Shown: piece after piece, positions 8,840 to 20,225 of the stretch
Numbering within the stretch: position 1 is the stretch's first letter
Layout: each line of letters starts with the position of its first letter
NCBI GenBank assembly: GCA_003220795.1
Contig: QHTK01000067.1
Coordinates: 1-54,372, forward strand
Reading direction: 5' to 3'
DNA: 54,372 nucleotides
Source: Gemmatimonadota bacterium
GTDB lineage: Bacteria > Gemmatimonadota > Gemmatimonadetes > Gemmatimonadales > GWC2-71-9
The notes under the pieces: model-generated
The model's input: only the letters and a program-made list of their open reading frames with translations
Databases searched by the model: none
What the model was told of the DNA's origin: nothing
Position numbers and translations under genes: made by a program

Positions 8840-10792
8840 TCACCGCGGATGCTCCAGCACGATGTACCGCACGTCGTCCCGCCCCATGTTCTGCAACCAC
8901 GTAATCAGCTCGCCGATCCGGCCGGGCGGCTCGACGCCCTTGCGGCCGACGAGCGTCCGGGCGACGTGCAGCACCCGGCCCGCCTGGGCGTACTCCGCGC
9001 GATAGCTCCCGAAGGCGCTCTGCGCCGTGACGTTGGGTGGCAGCTGGGCCCGCCAGCCCTCCGGCAGGGTGAGCGTCAGCTCGGCCGACTCTTCGTGCGG
9101 CCCGGCGACTTGGGCGACGTCGATGGGGAAGCGCCGGGGCCCGCGGGCCTCGAGCTCCGCCGCGAGGCCCTTCAGGTCGCCATAATTGTGGATCGGCAGG
9201 GTGAGAATGTCGTTGCTGCCTGACGGAGAGGTCGCCTGCGCGTCGCGCACCACGACGGCGATCCGCGGCTCGGCGCGGAGGTCGCGGCCGTCGAACAGCT
9301 CGAGGCTGTCGCCCGTGGCTCCCGGGAACAGCATGTTCACCGCGGCGCGCCTGATGCGCTCCCGCTCCGTCGCGCCGAACTGCGCCGCGAACGTCCGGCG
9401 CAGGCCGTACTGTTGGTCCCCCGTCGCAATGTGGACGTAGCGGCCGTGAAAAGTGCCGCGCGGCGACAGCTCGCCGGTCAGCTGCGCCACGTCGCGGTTC
9501 GCGGCCGTCGAATCCGACGGAAAGGTGACTTCCTCCCCGCTCCCGTCGGTGTGGACCATCAGGCCGAATTCTCCTTGCTCGGACGGCGGGAGCGAGCCGA
9601 ACGGCGTGAGCTCGGACGTCAGGTCGAGGTACAGGTAGCCGCCGGAGCGCTCCACCGCCGCGATCATGTGGTCGAACGCCAGGGCCGACGGTCGGTCACG
9701 CGCGATCCCGCCCGTGCTCGAAAGGAGCACCGGATAGGCGCGCAGCCCCAGGCGGCGGGCCAATGCGACGAACAGGGTCGCTTTGTCCTTGCAGTCGCCG
9801 TAGCGGGTCGCGAGCACCGCGCCGGGGAGCCGCGGTTGGAAGCCGCCGATCCCGAGCGAGAGTGAGACGTAGCGAAAGTCCTGCGCCACCCAGCGGTGCA
9901 GCGCGCGCAGGGAATCGTCGAGCGTGCGCGCGTTCGTGACCACGGACGCGAGCGCCGAGTCGAGCGCCGGAGTCACATCGTAGCGGTCATGCGAAAGGGC
10001 GCCGTACCAGCGCGCCACGTCGGTCCATTGCACCGGGGCCGCGACGTCGATGTACTGGTCGATGCCGTTCGAATCCGCGGCGAATGGCTCCCGCTCGATC
10101 TTGGGCACGTCGGCCGTGGCCCAGGTGTACACTCGCCGACCGCGTGCTTCGACGACCTTGCGCGGGAAGGTCCGGTTGACCTCCTTGATGCGGACGGCGA
10201 GGCTCGCGGGCACGTCCAGCACGTAGCGCGAGCGGCGGGTAAGCCGCCCCGTGGTCACCCGCCACCCGCGCTGGAAGTCACCGGGCATCACCGGCTTCAA
10301 GGTCTCGACGGTGTAGCTGTAGTCGAGCAGCGTGCCGGGCACGATGCCGCCACTCGAGACGCGTCGCAGCTTCACATCGGAAAACACCGGCGCTTCCTGC
10401 GCGACCGGCGCGATCGACTCCTGCTCGTGCGTCGGGTGCGAGCTGATGACCTCGCCCGACGGCTTCACCACGCGAACCCAGTTCAGGGTGAGTCGCTCTC
10501 GCCCGCTCACATAAGAGAACGACTGCTCGCCCCACGTCTCCGCCGCCTCCCGCGTGAAGATCTGCACCACCTGCCGGTACGTTCGGCTGCCGCGACCGTC
10601 AGCCTCGAGGCGCACGACCCCGTCGTCCAGCAGGTACACGTAGTCATCGTCGGCGTGATCGGCGGCGTTCACGGCCAGGCGGTAGATCGTGTCGTCTTTG
10701 ACCGTGGGATCCCCGGCCGGAGTGATCCGGGGGGCCTGCGCCAAGGCGGGAGCCGTCAGGGCCAACAGCAACACCAGCGAGCGAGACAGCAC
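8840..10792 (-). CDS. exported DUF3857 / transglutaminase-like protein
   Basis: A 650-residue protein with a signal peptide ([19 protein letters not shown]), a DUF3857 domain over about residues 60-230 and a transglutaminase-like domain at about 270-400. The catalytic triad is visible: Cys in [11 protein letters not shown], His in AFDHMIAA and Asp in YLYLDLTSE. The C-terminal part is another beta-rich region. Such proteins are common in FCB bacteria; the substrate is unknown, with peptide cross-linking or hydrolysis in the periplasm as the usual proposal. GTG 10792 is preceded by a GAGGAA ribosome site 7 nt upstream. It is divergent from clpB. Confidence 0.85.
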   Translation of the reverse strand: MLSRSLVLLLALTAPALAQAPRITPAGDPTVKDDTIYRLAVNAADHADDDYVYLLDDGVVRLEADGRGSRTYRQVVQIFTREAAETWGEQSFSYVSGRERLTLNWVRVVKPSGEVISSHPTHEQESIAPVAQEAPVFSDVKLRRVSSGGIVPGTLLDYSYTVETLKPVMPGDFQRGWRVTTGRLTRRSRYVLDVPASLAVRIKEVNRTFPRKVVEARGRRVYTWATADVPKIEREPFAADSNGIDQYIDVAAPVQWTDVARWYGALSHDRYDVTPALDSALASVVTNARTLDDSLRALHRWVAQDFRYVSLSLGIGGFQPRLPGAVLATRYGDCKDKATLFVALARRLGLRAYPVLLSSTGGIARDRPSALAFDHMIAAVERSGGYLYLDLTSELTPFGSLPPSEQGEFGLMVHTDGSGEEVTFPSDSTAANRDVAQLTGELSPRGTFHGRYVHIATGDQQYGLRRTFAAQFGATERERIRRAAVNMLFPGATGDSLELFDGRDLRAEPRIAVVVRDAQATSPSGSNDILTLPIHNYGDLKGLAAELEARGPRRFPIDVAQVAGPHEESAELTLTLPEGWRAQLPPNVTAQSAFGSYRAEYAQAGRVLHVARTLVGRKGVEPPGRIGELITWLQNMGRDDVRYIVLEHPR

Positions 10793-10825
10793 AGCAGAAT
10801 TCCTCGAATGGGTGGTTCGGCCGGA

Positions 10826-10854
10826 ACATCACACAGCCGGGGCCTTAGCGTCAA
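10826..10854 (-). promoter_or_regulatory. candidate promoter for the transglutaminase gene
   Basis: On the minus strand TTGACG (10849-10854) is followed after 17 nt by TGATGT (10826-10831), 34 nt before the GTG start at 10792. The -35 is good and the -10 is weak, so this is tentative. Confidence 0.3.
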
Positions 10855-10886
10855 TTGATCGCGGTGGCGCACGGGACCGGACGGTT

Positions 10887-10916
10887 TTGACTTGTGCTCT
10901 GCCGATTCGGCATCTT
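10887..10916 (+). promoter_or_regulatory. candidate housekeeping promoter for clpB
   Basis: TTGACT (10887-10892) and CATCTT (10911-10916) are separated by 18 nt, 37 nt ahead of the clpB ATG. The pair matches the TTGACC/TATCTT promoters between rpsT and the site-2 protease gene. I see no CIRCE inverted repeat, so heat induction, if any, must use another route. Confidence 0.4.
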
Positions 10917-10952
10917 TCAGCGGGCACAAAGGTTGCCCGGGAGGCCGGCGCC

Positions 10953-13577
10953 ATGATCAGACCAGAAAGATTAACCGTAAAGGCCGCTGAGGCGTTGCAG
11001 CAGGCGAGCGCGCAGGCCCGCCAGCGTGGTAACCCGGTCGTCAACGACGCCCACCTCTTCCATGCGCTGCTGTCTCAGGACGACGGCATCGTCGTGCCGC
11101 TGCTCCAGAAGGCAGGGCTCAACGTGGCCCGGCTGAAGGACGAGACGGAACGCGAGATCGACCGGTTCCCGAAGCAATCGGGGACTCAGGCGGAGCCGAC
11201 GCTGTCGCGCGAAGTCGGCCGGGTGCTCGACCGGGCCGACGAGGAGGCGAAGGCGCTGGGCGACGCCTACGTCTCCACCGAGCATATGTTGCTCGCGCTG
11301 CTCGAGGAGAAGGGCACCACGGCGAAGCAGCTGCTCTCCGCCGCCGGCGTCGATCGCGGCGACGTGATGGCGGCCCTGGAGGGCGTGCGTGGCCCGCAGC
11401 GGGTCACCGATCAGGAGCCGGAGCAGAAGTATCAGGCGCTGGAGCGGTTCACGCGCGACCTCACCGAGCAGGCGCGCAAGGGCAAGCTCGATCCGGTGAT
11501 CGGGCGGGACGAGGAGATTCGCCGCGTGATGCAGGTGCTGTCGCGGCGGACCAAGAACAATCCCGTGCTGATCGGAGAGCCCGGCGTCGGCAAGACCGCG
11601 ATCGTCGAAGGGCTGGCGCAGCGGATCGTGAACGGGGACGTGCCGGACTCGCTCAAGAACAAGCACTTGGTCGCGCTCGATCTCGGCGCGCTCGTCGCGG
11701 GTACGAAGTACCGCGGCGAGTTCGAGGAGCGTCTCAAGGCCGTCCTGAAGGAGATCACGAGCGCCGAGGGCAGGTACATCGTCTTCATCGACGAGCTGCA
11801 CACGCTGGTGGGGGCGGGCGCGGCGGAAGGGGCGGTGGACGCGTCCAACATGCTGAAGCCGGCGCTGGCGCGCGGCGAGCTGCACGTGGTGGGCGCGACG
11901 ACGCTCGACGAGTACCGCAAGCACATCGAGAAGGATGCGGCGCTCGAGCGGCGCTTCCAGCCCGTGTTCGTGGGCGAGCCCTCGCTCGAGGACACGATCG
12001 CCATCCTGCGCGGGCTGAAGGAGCGGTACGAGGTCCACCACGGCGTCCGGATCACGGACAACGCCTTGGTCGCGGCGGCGACGCTGTCGCATCGCTACAT
12101 CGGCGACCGGTTCCTCCCCGACAAGGCGATCGACCTGGTGGACGAAGCGGCGAGCCGGCTGCGCATCGAGATCGACTCGCTCCCCCAGGAGATCGACGAG
12201 GTCGAGCGGAAGATCGTGCAGTACCAGATCGAGCTCGCGGCGCTGGCGAAGGAGAAGGACAAGACCTCGAAGGAGCGGCGCGAGCGCGTGGAACAGGAGC
12301 TGAAGGAGCTGCGGGACCGGTCCAATGCGATGAAGGCGCAGTGGCAGGCCGAGAAGGACGCGATCACGAAGCTGCAGGGCAAGAAGGCGGAGCTGGAGCA
12401 GCTGCGGACGGAGGCGGACGGCGCAACGCGACGGGGCGACCTCCAGAAGGCCGCGGAGATCAGTTATGGCCGCATTCCGGCGCTCGAGAAGGACATTACC
12501 GCGCTCGAGAAGCGCCTCGCCGATATTCAGAAGACAGGGAAGTACCTAAAGGAAGAGGTCGACGCCGAGGACATCGCCGAGATCGTGGCCAAGTGGACCG
12601 GCATTCCGGTCTCGAAGATGCTCGAGTCGGAGCGCGAGCGGCTCACCCGGCTCGAGGCCGAGCTGGCGCAGCGCGTCGTCGGCCAGCCCGAGGCCCTGGC
12701 GGCGGTCGCGAACGCCGTGCGGCGGGCGCGCGCCGGGCTGCAGGACCCGAACCGACCGACCGGGTCGTTCATCTTCCTCGGTCCGACCGGGGTCGGCAAG
12801 ACCGAGACCGCGCGCGCCCTCGCCGAATTCCTGTTCGACGACGAGAAGGCGATGGTGCGGCTCGACATGTCCGAGTACATGGAGAAGCACGCCGTGGCGC
12901 GGATGATCGGCGCCCCGCCGGGCTACGTCGGGTACGAAGAGGGCGGCCAGCTCACCGAGGCGGTGCGCCGGCGGCCCTATGCCGTGGTGCTGTTCGACGA
13001 GATCGAGAAGGCGCACCCGGACGTCTTCAACGTGCTGCTGCAGATCCTGGACGACGGCCGGCTCACCGACTCGCAGGGTCGCACCGTGGACTTCCGCAAC
13101 ACGGTGCTCATCATGACCTCGAACATCGGGTCCCAGTACATCCTCGAGATGGGCACGCAGAACTGGGAGCAGGTCGAGACCAAGGTCCTGGAGCTGTTGC
13201 GCCAGACGTTCAAGCCCGAGTTTCTGAACCGGGTGGACGACGTAATCATCTTCCGGCCCCTATCGAACGAGGACATCGCGCGCATCGTCGATCTCCAGAT
13301 CCAGCGCGTGGAGCGGCTCGTGGCGGAGCGCAAGCTCGCCCTCGAGGTGAGGCCGGCGGCGAAGCAGCTGATCGTGGCGGAAGGCTACGACCCGGTGTAC
13401 GGCGCGCGGCCGCTCAAGCGGTCGATCCAGCGGCTGCTGCAGAATCCGCTGGCGCTCGCCGTGCTCGAGGGGAAGTTCGCCGAAGGCGACCGGATACGGG
13501 TGGACCGGGCGAAGGACGGCAATTCGCTCAGCTTCGAGCGAATGCCGGCGGGCGCGCCTGAACCGGCTCGTGCCTGA
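10953..13577 (+). CDS. clpB: disaggregase ATPase ClpB
   Basis: An 874-residue Hsp100 chaperone that pulls polypeptides from aggregates with DnaK. The N domain begins [19 protein letters not shown]1 has Walker [14 protein letters not shown] near residue 208; the middle coiled coil spans about 400-525 (rich in [17 protein letters not shown] heptads); NBD2 has [14 protein letters not shown] near residue 610 and ends with [11 protein letters not shown] and [15 protein letters not shown] 10953 gives the standard start; an upstream open extension has no family support. The stop overlaps tadA by 8 nt, an unusual pairing. A ClpC identity is ruled out by the long middle domain. Confidence 0.96.
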   Translation: MIRPERLTVKAAEALQQASAQARQRGNPVVNDAHLFHALLSQDDGIVVPLLQKAGLNVARLKDETEREIDRFPKQSGTQAEPTLSREVGRVLDRADEEAKALGDAYVSTEHMLLALLEEKGTTAKQLLSAAGVDRGDVMAALEGVRGPQRVTDQEPEQKYQALERFTRDLTEQARKGKLDPVIGRDEEIRRVMQVLSRRTKNNPVLIGEPGVGKTAIVEGLAQRIVNGDVPDSLKNKHLVALDLGALVAGTKYRGEFEERLKAVLKEITSAEGRYIVFIDELHTLVGAGAAEGAVDASNMLKPALARGELHVVGATTLDEYRKHIEKDAALERRFQPVFVGEPSLEDTIAILRGLKERYEVHHGVRITDNALVAAATLSHRYIGDRFLPDKAIDLVDEAASRLRIEIDSLPQEIDEVERKIVQYQIELAALAKEKDKTSKERRERVEQELKELRDRSNAMKAQWQAEKDAITKLQGKKAELEQLRTEADGATRRGDLQKAAEISYGRIPALEKDITALEKRLADIQKTGKYLKEEVDAEDIAEIVAKWTGIPVSKMLESERERLTRLEAELAQRVVGQPEALAAVANAVRRARAGLQDPNRPTGSFIFLGPTGVGKTETARALAEFLFDDEKAMVRLDMSEYMEKHAVARMIGAPPGYVGYEEGGQLTEAVRRRPYAVVLFDEIEKAHPDVFNVLLQILDDGRLTDSQGRTVDFRNTVLIMTSNIGSQYILEMGTQNWEQVETKVLELLRQTFKPEFLNRVDDVIIFRPLSNEDIARIVDLQIQRVERLVAERKLALEVRPAAKQLIVAEGYDPVYGARPLKRSIQRLLQNPLALAVLEGKFAEGDRIRVDRAKDGNSLSFERMPAGAPEPARA

Positions 13578-14025
13578 CCACCCCGACCTCGCCGGGATCG
13601 AGGCGGCGCTCGCCCAGGCCAAGCTGGCAATCGAGCTCGACGAAGTGCCCGTCGGCGCCGTCGTCACCCGCGACGGCGTCGTCGTTTCCAGGGCGCACAA
13701 CGCCACGGTCGCCCGCAACGACCCCACCGCCCACGCCGAATTGCTCGCCATCCAGCAGGCTGTGACGGCGCTCGGCACTGATCGCCTCGACGACTGCACG
13801 CTCTACGTGACCCTCGAGCCGTGCGCCCAGTGCGCCGGGGCGATCGTGCTCGCTAAGCTGGGGCGGCTTGTGTTCGGCGCGTACGACGACAAGGCCGGCA
13901 TGTGCGGCAGCGTGGGGGACGTGGTGCGGCACTCCCGCTTGAATCATCGCGTCGAAGTGCTTGGGGGCGTGCTGGCGGACGAGTGCGGCGAGCTGCTCCA
14001 GGGGTTCTTCCGCGCCCGGCGCTGA
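13570..14025 (+). CDS. tadA: tRNA adenosine(34) deaminase TadA
   Basis: A 151-residue zinc deaminase that converts A34 to inosine in tRNA-Arg(ACG). The zinc and catalytic residues are in HAELLAI (His and proton-shuttling Glu, near residues 57-59) and [10 protein letters not shown] (two Cys). The tail [25 protein letters not shown] carries the typical TadA C-terminal features. GTG 13570 overlaps clpB by 8 nt, and the final A of its TGA stop is the first base of the next ATG. A guanine deaminase or CMP deaminase is less likely because of the LNH and FFRARR C-terminus. Confidence 0.93.
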   Translation: MPDHPDLAGIEAALAQAKLAIELDEVPVGAVVTRDGVVVSRAHNATVARNDPTAHAELLAIQQAVTALGTDRLDDCTLYVTLEPCAQCAGAIVLAKLGRLVFGAYDDKAGMCGSVGDVVRHSRLNHRVEVLGGVLADECGELLQGFFRARR

Positions 14026-14807
14026 TGAGGTTCGCGTCGGGCACGATCGTGTATGCCGCGCTGCGCGCCATCGTGGCGCTCGCGGTCGTCTTCAGCGCGC
14101 TGCACGGCGGGCGACGTGCGTGGCCCATCGTCGGCCAGGCGGTCGCCGATGCAACCTGTCTCGCGTTCCTGGTGGCCTACGTCGACTACGACCTTCGTGC
14201 CTCGTTGGGCTGGCTGGCGCTCCCGCTGCTGCTCTACGTCGTCGGTTGGGAAGGATGGGGGGCTCTCCGCGCCGCCGGCACCGAGTCGGACTCGGCGGCG
14301 GACGGCGTCGGGGGCGAGTTGCTGGGATGGCTGGGAGGGTTCTGGCGGTTCCTCTATCGGCTGTTGCTCGTCGTCCCCCCGGTCGGAGCCGGGATGTTTC
14401 TCGTGCTCGGCTTGCTCTATCCCGGCGGATGGGTGTTCCCCAGCATGCCGGCACCGTTGTCCTGCACGCCTGCCACCGTGGCGCGCGGCGACACGCTCAC
14501 GCTGCGCATGATCGGTGGGCACGGCGGCGAGCTCGGGGTTTTCACGCCGGCGCACGGCTTCCTGTACATCGTCGACTACGCGCCGAACACGGCACCGCCG
14601 AGCGCGCGCTTCGAGTATCGCCAGCGGTTCGCGCTGCCCAGCGCCACGGCGACTGGGCGCGTGATGCAGGCCGCGCCCCCGGGCTATCCCGAGGTGCCGA
14701 TCTTCACCGACACGGGCACGTATCGGTTCCGGGTGAGTGACGCGGCGGAGGTCTCTGCGTCGCTGGGGTGCACGATTCGCTATACGGGCGATCGAAAGGC
14801 ACCGTGA
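14025..14807 (+). CDS. membrane protein of unknown function
   Basis: I do not recognise this 260-residue protein. Three to four membrane segments are seen: residues about 7-27, 32-50, 57-75 and 108-131. A soluble C-terminal part of about 120 residues follows, starting near PAPLSCTPATVARGDTLTLRM; it looks like an immunoglobulin-like beta domain with two Cys (one in LSCTP, one in LGCTIRY) that could pair outside the cell. The start ATG 14025 overlaps the tadA stop by one base. It is convergent with kynU, with only 12 nt between the stops. Confidence 0.7.
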   Translation: MRFASGTIVYAALRAIVALAVVFSALHGGRRAWPIVGQAVADATCLAFLVAYVDYDLRASLGWLALPLLLYVVGWEGWGALRAAGTESDSAADGVGGELLGWLGGFWRFLYRLLLVVPPVGAGMFLVLGLLYPGGWVFPSMPAPLSCTPATVARGDTLTLRMIGGHGGELGVFTPAHGFLYIVDYAPNTAPPSARFEYRQRFALPSATATGRVMQAAPPGYPEVPIFTDTGTYRFRVSDAAEVSASLGCTIRYTGDRKAP

Positions 14808-14819
14808 ACGAAGACGAGC

Positions 14820-16010
14820 CTACGCGTTCGCGGCGGCCTGCCCCAACAGGCGTACAGCCGCCCGCAGCTGTTCGTCCGACAGGTACGGTGCCGGCCCGAG
14901 CCGCAGCATTTCGCCGCGGGAGTCCGTTGCCACGCCGTCGTGGCGGAGCCGGTGGCTCAGCGCCTCCGCGCGCGGGCATTGGAGCGCCAGGAACCCCCCG
15001 ATCCTGTCGATCGGTACCGACCGGTCTCGGCTCATGACGGCGGGATCGAGGTCCAGATCGTCGAACAGCCGGGCCAGGAGCCGCACCTGATGTTGGCTCA
15101 CCTCGCGCAGCAGAGTCGGCGTGAGGTCCTGCCGCTCGAAGAACTCGAACACCGCTGCCGCCCGATAATGGCTGGTGGGGTCGTAGGTCGCGCCGGCGAA
15201 GCGATCGGGGCCGGCGCCGTATGGGACCTGACCCCCGGCAGGTGCCGAGGGCAATAGCGCAAACTCGCTGAACCACCCTGTGATCACGGGCCGCAGCGCG
15301 CGGCTCGCGGGCACCCGCAGGAAGCCGTTCCCCTCACCCAGCTGGCAATACTTGTAGCCTCCGCCGACCACGAACGCGGCTCCGAGCCCTTCGGTCCGGA
15401 GCGAGAACGGCACAACGTTGAGTGCGTGATAGGCGTCCACCAGAAGCTCCGCCCCGGCCCGTCGGCACGCCTCGAGCACATGGCCGAGGTTGGGCACTAG
15501 GTGGGCGTTCTCGTACAGGACGGCCGAGACGAGCACGGCCGCCGTGCGGTCGTCGACCGTCCGGGCAAGCCGCTCCGCGAGGGTGGCCGCTGGAAGGCCC
15601 GGGACCCTCGCGACGGCGATCCCTTCCTCCGCCAAGCGGTCGAGCTGGCGCCGGATCGTGTGAAACTCGGCCGTCGTGGTCACGAGACGGGGTCGCTGTC
15701 CGAGGGGAAGGGCCGAGAGCCATCGGACGATCAGCTCGTGCGTGTTAGCGCCGAGCGCGATTGTCCCATCCGAATCGTCGAGTAGCCGCGCGAACCCGCG
15801 TCGCACGCGCTCGGCCTGCGCGAACGCACGTTCCCACTTCTCGTCCACGCACTCTGCAGCGTCGAGCCAGGCGCGTTGCTGGGCTTCGAAGCCCGCGTCG
15901 GGCCAGGCCTGATGGGAGTGGCCGGTCAGGAGCAATCGCTCCGCGACCCGAAAGCGGCTGTAGTGCGGCGCTAACCTGTTCGGGCTCGCGTACAGCGCCT
16001 CCGGTCTCAC
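14820..16010 (-). CDS. kynU: kynureninase (PLP fold type I)
   Basis: A 396-residue PLP enzyme of the aminotransferase class V/kynureninase group, expected to split kynurenine into anthranilate and alanine. The opening LTGHSHQAWPD, phosphate-binding GANTHELIVRWLSAL, PLP-ring Asp192 in LLVDAYHALNVVPF and Schiff-base Lys220 in GGGYKYCQLGEG are visible. The sequence around the lysine differs from the common YKYLNGGPG form, so this is a divergent member. It is the last gene of an eight-gene minus-strand operon, 7 nt after the tryptophan dioxygenase, which supports kynurenine as substrate better than the alternatives cysteine desulfurase or phosphoserine aminotransferase. Confidence 0.85.
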   Translation of the reverse strand: MRPEALYASPNRLAPHYSRFRVAERLLLTGHSHQAWPDAGFEAQQRAWLDAAECVDEKWERAFAQAERVRRGFARLLDDSDGTIALGANTHELIVRWLSALPLGQRPRLVTTTAEFHTIRRQLDRLAEEGIAVARVPGLPAATLAERLARTVDDRTAAVLVSAVLYENAHLVPNLGHVLEACRRAGAELLVDAYHALNVVPFSLRTEGLGAAFVVGGGYKYCQLGEGNGFLRVPASRALRPVITGWFSEFALLPSAPAGGQVPYGAGPDRFAGATYDPTSHYRAAAVFEFFERQDLTPTLLREVSQHQVRLLARLFDDLDLDPAVMSRDRSVPIDRIGGFLALQCPRAEALSHRLRHDGVATDSRGEMLRLGPAPYLSDEQLRAAVRLLGQAAANA

Positions 16011-16017
16011 GGCGCGG

Positions 16018-16800
16018 TCACAGCTCCGTGCGGATTGCCCAGAGGTCTGGGAAGGCAGGCTTGTTGAGCGTGGTCGCGAGGTACTCGGCCCCCGCGGTTC
16101 CTCCCGTGCCTGGCTTTGTCCCGATGGTGCGCTGGACCATCTTCACGTGCCGGTACCTCCACTCCATGAACCCCTCGTCCAGGTCCACCAGGCGCTCGCA
16201 GACGGACGATACTCCGGGGTTCGTCCGATAGACCGTGATCAGGATCTGCTGCACCTCGCGTGACGGCTCCGGCAGCTGCGTCACATCCCTAGCGAGCAGC
16301 GCCGGCGGCACAGGGTACTGGTTCTTCGCGAGATACGCGAGCAACGCGTCCCACAACGTGGGCTCGCGGTACTGGGTTTCGAGCCGCCGCCGGGGCTCGC
16401 TCCCCTCGGGGTAGCGCGCGATGGCCGCGGCATTCTTGGTCCCGAGGAGGAACTCGAGCTCGCGGAATTGGAACGACTGAAATCCGCTTCCGGATTCGAG
16501 GCGATCCCGGAACGACAGAAACTCGAGCGGTGTCATCGTCTCGAGGACGTCGATCTGCGCCACCATCACCTTGAGCACCGTGAGGATGCGCTTCAGCGTG
16601 TGCAGGGCTCGCGACGTCTCGTTGCCGCGCAGCAGCGTCTCGAGGTACGCGAGCTCGTGGAGCATCTCCTTGAACCAGAGCTCATACACTTGATGGATGA
16701 CGATGAAGAGCATCTCGTCGTGCTCCGGTCCCGTGGAGCGCGGCTGCTGCAGGGATAACAGTTCCTCGAGCTTGAGGTAGTCCGCGTAGGTCAGTGGCAT
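16018..16800 (-). CDS. kynA: tryptophan 2,3-dioxygenase
   Basis: A 260-residue haem dioxygenase converting L-tryptophan and O2 to N-formylkynurenine. HDEMLFIVIHQVYELWFKE near residues 27-45 contains the substrate-pocket Phe and active-site His of the family, SGFQSFQFRELEF follows near 104-116, and WRYRHVKMVQRTIG holds the proximal haem His, with GTGGTAG binding the substrate carboxylate and amine. All key positions are present. It lies 16 nt downstream of the aminobenzoyl-CoA monooxygenase gene and 7 nt upstream of kynU, so it initiates the pathway of this operon. Confidence 0.96.
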   Translation of the reverse strand: MPLTYADYLKLEELLSLQQPRSTGPEHDEMLFIVIHQVYELWFKEMLHELAYLETLLRGNETSRALHTLKRILTVLKVMVAQIDVLETMTPLEFLSFRDRLESGSGFQSFQFRELEFLLGTKNAAAIARYPEGSEPRRRLETQYREPTLWDALLAYLAKNQYPVPPALLARDVTQLPEPSREVQQILITVYRTNPGVSSVCERLVDLDEGFMEWRYRHVKMVQRTIGTKPGTGGTAGAEYLATTLNKPAFPDLWAIRTEL

Positions 16801-16816
16801 GCCGGGGTCCTGCGGC

Positions 16817-19075
16817 TCACGTGAACCGCGGCTTGTAGGTGTCGAGTGTCGAATACTGGGACGGCCAGGGAAGCGGGTGCCCCATCTCGTGAGCGGCGTG
16901 GCGCGTCCAGTAGGGATCCCACAGGTGCGCGCGCGCCAGGACGCAGAGATCGGCGCGCCCCGCCGCCAGAATCGTGTTCACATCGGTGAAGGACGAGATG
17001 TTGCCCACGGCCATCGTCGGAATCCCCGACTCGTGGCGGACGCGGTCGGCGAAGGGCGTCTGGAACTGGCGCCCGTACGCGGGCTTCGCGTCGGGCACGG
17101 TCTGGCCGGCGGAGACGTCCACGATGTCGCAGTGATGTGCCTTGAGGAGCGTGGCGATCTCGACGGCGTCGGCGGGCTCGGTGCCGCCGGGGGCCCAATC
17201 CACTGCTGAGATCCGCACGGCGATCGGCTTGTGCTGGGGCCATGCCGCGCGCACGGCAGCGAACACCTCGAGAGGAAACCGCATCCGGTTCGCGAGCGAC
17301 CCACCGTAGACGTCGGTGCGGCGGTTCGTGAGCGGCGAGATGAAGCTCGCCAGCAGGTAGCCGTGCGCGAAGTGGATCTCGAGGATGTCGAACCCCGCCT
17401 CCTCTGCCATCCGCGCCGCCCGCACGAAGTCGTCGCGCACCGCGTCCATGTCGCGCCGGTCCATCTCGCGGGGTACCTGGCTGTAGGGGAAGTAGGGGAC
17501 CGGCGAAGCGGCGATGATGGGCCAGTTGCCCTCGGGGAGCGGCTCGTCCATCCCCTCCCACGCGAGACGGGTCGAGCCCTTGCGGCCCGCGTGTCCTAGC
17601 TGGAGGCCGATTTTCGCGTAACTGTGGGCGTGCACGAAGTCCACGATCCGCTTCCAGGCCGACACGTGCTCCGGTTTGTACATGCCGGTGCACCCCGGTG
17701 AGATGCGACCTTCCCGCGAGACGTCGGTCATCTCCGAGAACACGAGGGCGGCGCCGCCGATCGCTCGCGCGCCGAGGTGCACGAGGTGCCAGTCGTTGGG
17801 CGTGCCGTCCTCGGCACAATACTGGCACATCGGGGACACGACGACCCGGTTCGCGAGCAGCAGGTCCCGCAGCCGGAACGGCGTGAACAGCGGTGGCGGA
17901 GGCGGATGGCGCGCCACCGCTACGCCGCTCTGCTCCGCGGTGCTCGCGGCGAACCAGCGGTCCACTGCTTCCACGTACCGGGGGTCGCGCAGCTTCAGGT
18001 TGTCATGGGTGATCCGGAGGCTCCGGGTCAGCAGGTTAAACGCGAACTGGATCGGCTCGAGGTCCATGTAACGCTCGGTGTCCTCGAACCATTGCAGGCT
18101 GACCTGCGCCGCACGCTGCAGGCTCTCCACCGCGGGGCGCCGCTCCGCTTCGTACGCGGCGAGCGCCGCAGGGACGTCGCGCCGAGGCGTGGCGTGGAGC
18201 GCCCGGGCTAGGGCCACCGCGTCCTCCATGGCGAGCTTCGTGCCCGATCCCACGGAGAAGTGCGCCGTGTGGGCCGCGTCCCCGAGCAGCACGACGTTCT
18301 CGTGGTGCCAGTACTCGGTCCGTAGCGTCCCGAAGCTCCGCCACACGGAGCGGTTCGTGAGCAGCCGGCGACCCTCGAGCTCGTCCCGGAACAGCGCCTC
18401 GCAGAACGCCACCGTGGCTTGCTCGTCGGCGCGATCCATCCCGGCGGCCCGCCACGTCGCTTCCGTGGCCTCGACGATGAACGTCGCACGTTCCGGCTCG
18501 TACTGATACGCGTGGACGCGCCACAGGCCGTGCCGATCGCGCTTGAAATGGAAGGTGAATGCGGGGAAGGGGCGGGACGTGCCGAGCCACACGTAGCGGT
18601 TGGGACGCCAATCGATGGTCGGCCGGAACCGGTCGGCGAGCTGCCGCCGCACGATGCTGTTGAATCCGTCGGCCGCGACCACGAGGTCGGCTCCCAGCAA
18701 GGCGCGGACATCCGCGACCTCCGTGCCGACCTCGAGGCACACCCCGACCGCTTCGGCGCGACGGACCAGAGTCGCGAGCAACGCCCGCCGCGACAAGCCG
18801 CTGAAGCCGTGACCGGTCGAGGTGACGACGGTGCCGTTGACGTGGACGTCGATGTCGTCCCAATGGTGGAACTGCCGCGCCATCTCGTCGTAGGTCGCAC
18901 GGTCCGCCTCGGCCAGGGTGTCCTGGGTGGCGTCGGAGAAGACCACGCCGAACCCGAACGTCGCATCGAGGGAGTTGCGCTCGATCACCGTCACCTGGTG
19001 CGAGGCGTCGGCCTTCTTCATTTGGATCGCGAAGTACAGCCCGGCCGGCCCGCCCCCCAGCACGACGACCCTCAT
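16817..19075 (-). CDS. 2-aminobenzoyl-CoA monooxygenase/reductase (fused FAD hydroxylase and old-yellow-enzyme)
   Basis: A 752-residue fusion. The N-terminal half is a flavoprotein aromatic hydroxylase: [10 protein letters not shown] at residues 7-16, the internal ADGFNS motif and [12 protein letters not shown] near 277. From about residue 388 it is an old yellow enzyme ([51 protein letters not shown]). This order is that of the Azoarcus evansii enzyme that hydroxylates and then reduces anthraniloyl-CoA to 2-amino-5-oxocyclohex-1-enecarbonyl-CoA; salicylyl-CoA 5-hydroxylase fusions look alike. KynA/KynU and a CoA ligase nearby favour anthranilate. ATG 19075 overlaps the upstream stop by 4 nt and starts the FAD motif correctly. 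Confidence 0.92.
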   Translation of the reverse strand: MRVVVLGGGPAGLYFAIQMKKADASHQVTVIERNSLDATFGFGVVFSDATQDTLAEADRATYDEMARQFHHWDDIDVHVNGTVVTSTGHGFSGLSRRALLATLVRRAEAVGVCLEVGTEVADVRALLGADLVVAADGFNSIVRRQLADRFRPTIDWRPNRYVWLGTSRPFPAFTFHFKRDRHGLWRVHAYQYEPERATFIVEATEATWRAAGMDRADEQATVAFCEALFRDELEGRRLLTNRSVWRSFGTLRTEYWHHENVVLLGDAAHTAHFSVGSGTKLAMEDAVALARALHATPRRDVPAALAAYEAERRPAVESLQRAAQVSLQWFEDTERYMDLEPIQFAFNLLTRSLRITHDNLKLRDPRYVEAVDRWFAASTAEQSGVAVARHPPPPPLFTPFRLRDLLLANRVVVSPMCQYCAEDGTPNDWHLVHLGARAIGGAALVFSEMTDVSREGRISPGCTGMYKPEHVSAWKRIVDFVHAHSYAKIGLQLGHAGRKGSTRLAWEGMDEPLPEGNWPIIAASPVPYFPYSQVPREMDRRDMDAVRDDFVRAARMAEEAGFDILEIHFAHGYLLASFISPLTNRRTDVYGGSLANRMRFPLEVFAAVRAAWPQHKPIAVRISAVDWAPGGTEPADAVEIATLLKAHHCDIVDVSAGQTVPDAKPAYGRQFQTPFADRVRHESGIPTMAVGNISSFTDVNTILAAGRADLCVLARAHLWDPYWTRHAAHEMGHPLPWPSQYSTLDTYKPRFT

Positions 19076-20223
19076 GCGCCCTCCGCCTGCTTGAGGAGCT
19101 GCCCCGCCACGATGAGATGCTGGATCTCCGTCGTGCCTTCGTAGATCCGCAGCGCCCGGACCGCGCGGTACAGGCGGTCCACTGGATGGGATGCGAGCAC
19201 GCCCCGGCCCCCCAGGATCTGCACGGCGTCGTCCACGATCCGCTGGGCGGCCTCGGTCGCGAACGCCTTCGCCATCGCTGCCTCCAGGGTCACCCGCTCC
19301 GCGCCGCGGTCCTTTTCCCAGGCCGCACGGTAGGTGAGCAGGCGCGCGGCCGTCAGGTCCGTCGCCATGCGCGCGAGCTTTTCCTGGACCAGTTGGAACT
19401 CGGCGAGCGCGCGGCCAAATTGCCGGCGTCGGGTCGCGTGCCCCAGCGCCTCCTCCAGCGCCCGCGCCCCCATGCCGCACGCGGCCGCGGCGACGGTCGC
19501 GCGCAGCCGGTCGAGGGTGGCCAACCCGAGCTTGAACCCCGCGCCCTCAGCACCGAGACGGCTCGAGGCCGGCACGCGGCAGTCTTCGAATGCGATCTCG
19601 CCCAGCGGGTGTGGTGCCGAGAGCACGAGGGGGCGCACGAACTTGACCCCGGGCGTGTCGGCGGCGACGACGAAGGCGGAGATCCCCTTGTTGCCCTGGT
19701 CCCGGTCAGTGGAGGCGAACACGGTGTAAAAGTCCGCGAGCCCGGCGTTCGAAATGAGGGTCTTGGTGCCGGTCAGGACGTAGTCGGTGCCGTCGCGCCG
19801 CGCGGTGGTCGCGATCGCAGCCGCGTCCGAGCCGGCTTCGGGCTCCGTCATCGCAAACGAGGCCATCGCCCTGCCCGCAAGGACGGAGGGAAGCCAGCGC
19901 TCCTTGAGGCGAGGATCGCCCGCCAGGAGGATCGGCACCGTGCCGAGGGCTTGGAGCGCGAACACGGCGTCGGCGAGCGGCGACGCGCCGGCGAGGGTCT
20001 CACGCACCAGGCACGCCGCGCGCAGATCGAGCTCGCCGATCGACGCGAACCAGCCCGCCCCGCCCAGCCGCGCCACGAAGTCGCGCGCCTGGACGCGCGC
20101 CGCGGCGTCGTCGGCGGGCTCCGGGAGCGGGACGAGTTCGCGCGCCGCGTACGCCGTGATCCGCCCCGCCAGGGCGACGTGGGATTCGGTCAGGAAGGCG
20201 GCGACGACGCTCGGATCGGGCAC
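19072..20223 (-). CDS. acyl-CoA dehydrogenase
   Basis: A 383-residue flavoprotein dehydrogenase. The conserved FAD/substrate segment [17 protein letters not shown], the central [18 protein letters not shown], and [20 protein letters not shown] with the catalytic glutamate near residue 363 are all present. It probably oxidises an acyl-CoA after opening of the anthranilate ring, on the route to central metabolism. GTG 20223 starts 2 nt after the crotonase stop, and its own stop overlaps the ATG of the monooxygenase/reductase by 4 nt. Substrate specificity is inferred only from the operon. Confidence 0.93.
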   Translation of the reverse strand: MPDPSVVAAFLTESHVALAGRITAYAARELVPLPEPADDAAARVQARDFVARLGGAGWFASIGELDLRAACLVRETLAGASPLADAVFALQALGTVPILLAGDPRLKERWLPSVLAGRAMASFAMTEPEAGSDAAAIATTARRDGTDYVLTGTKTLISNAGLADFYTVFASTDRDQGNKGISAFVVAADTPGVKFVRPLVLSAPHPLGEIAFEDCRVPASSRLGAEGAGFKLGLATLDRLRATVAAAACGMGARALEEALGHATRRRQFGRALAEFQLVQEKLARMATDLTAARLLTYRAAWEKDRGAERVTLEAAMAKAFATEAAQRIVDDAVQILGGRGVLASHPVDRLYRAVRALRIYEGTTEIQHLIVAGQLLKQAEGA

Positions 20224-20225
20224 GG

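Noticed and set aside
10793..10952. CIRCE element or other heat-shock operator before clpB
   Set aside because: No TTAGCACTC/GAGTGCTAA inverted repeat is seen; only a housekeeping-like promoter was found.
12341..13561. 406-residue alternative frame inside clpB
   Set aside because: It is Arg/Gly-rich with no domain and lies wholly within the well-conserved second ATPase domain of ClpB.
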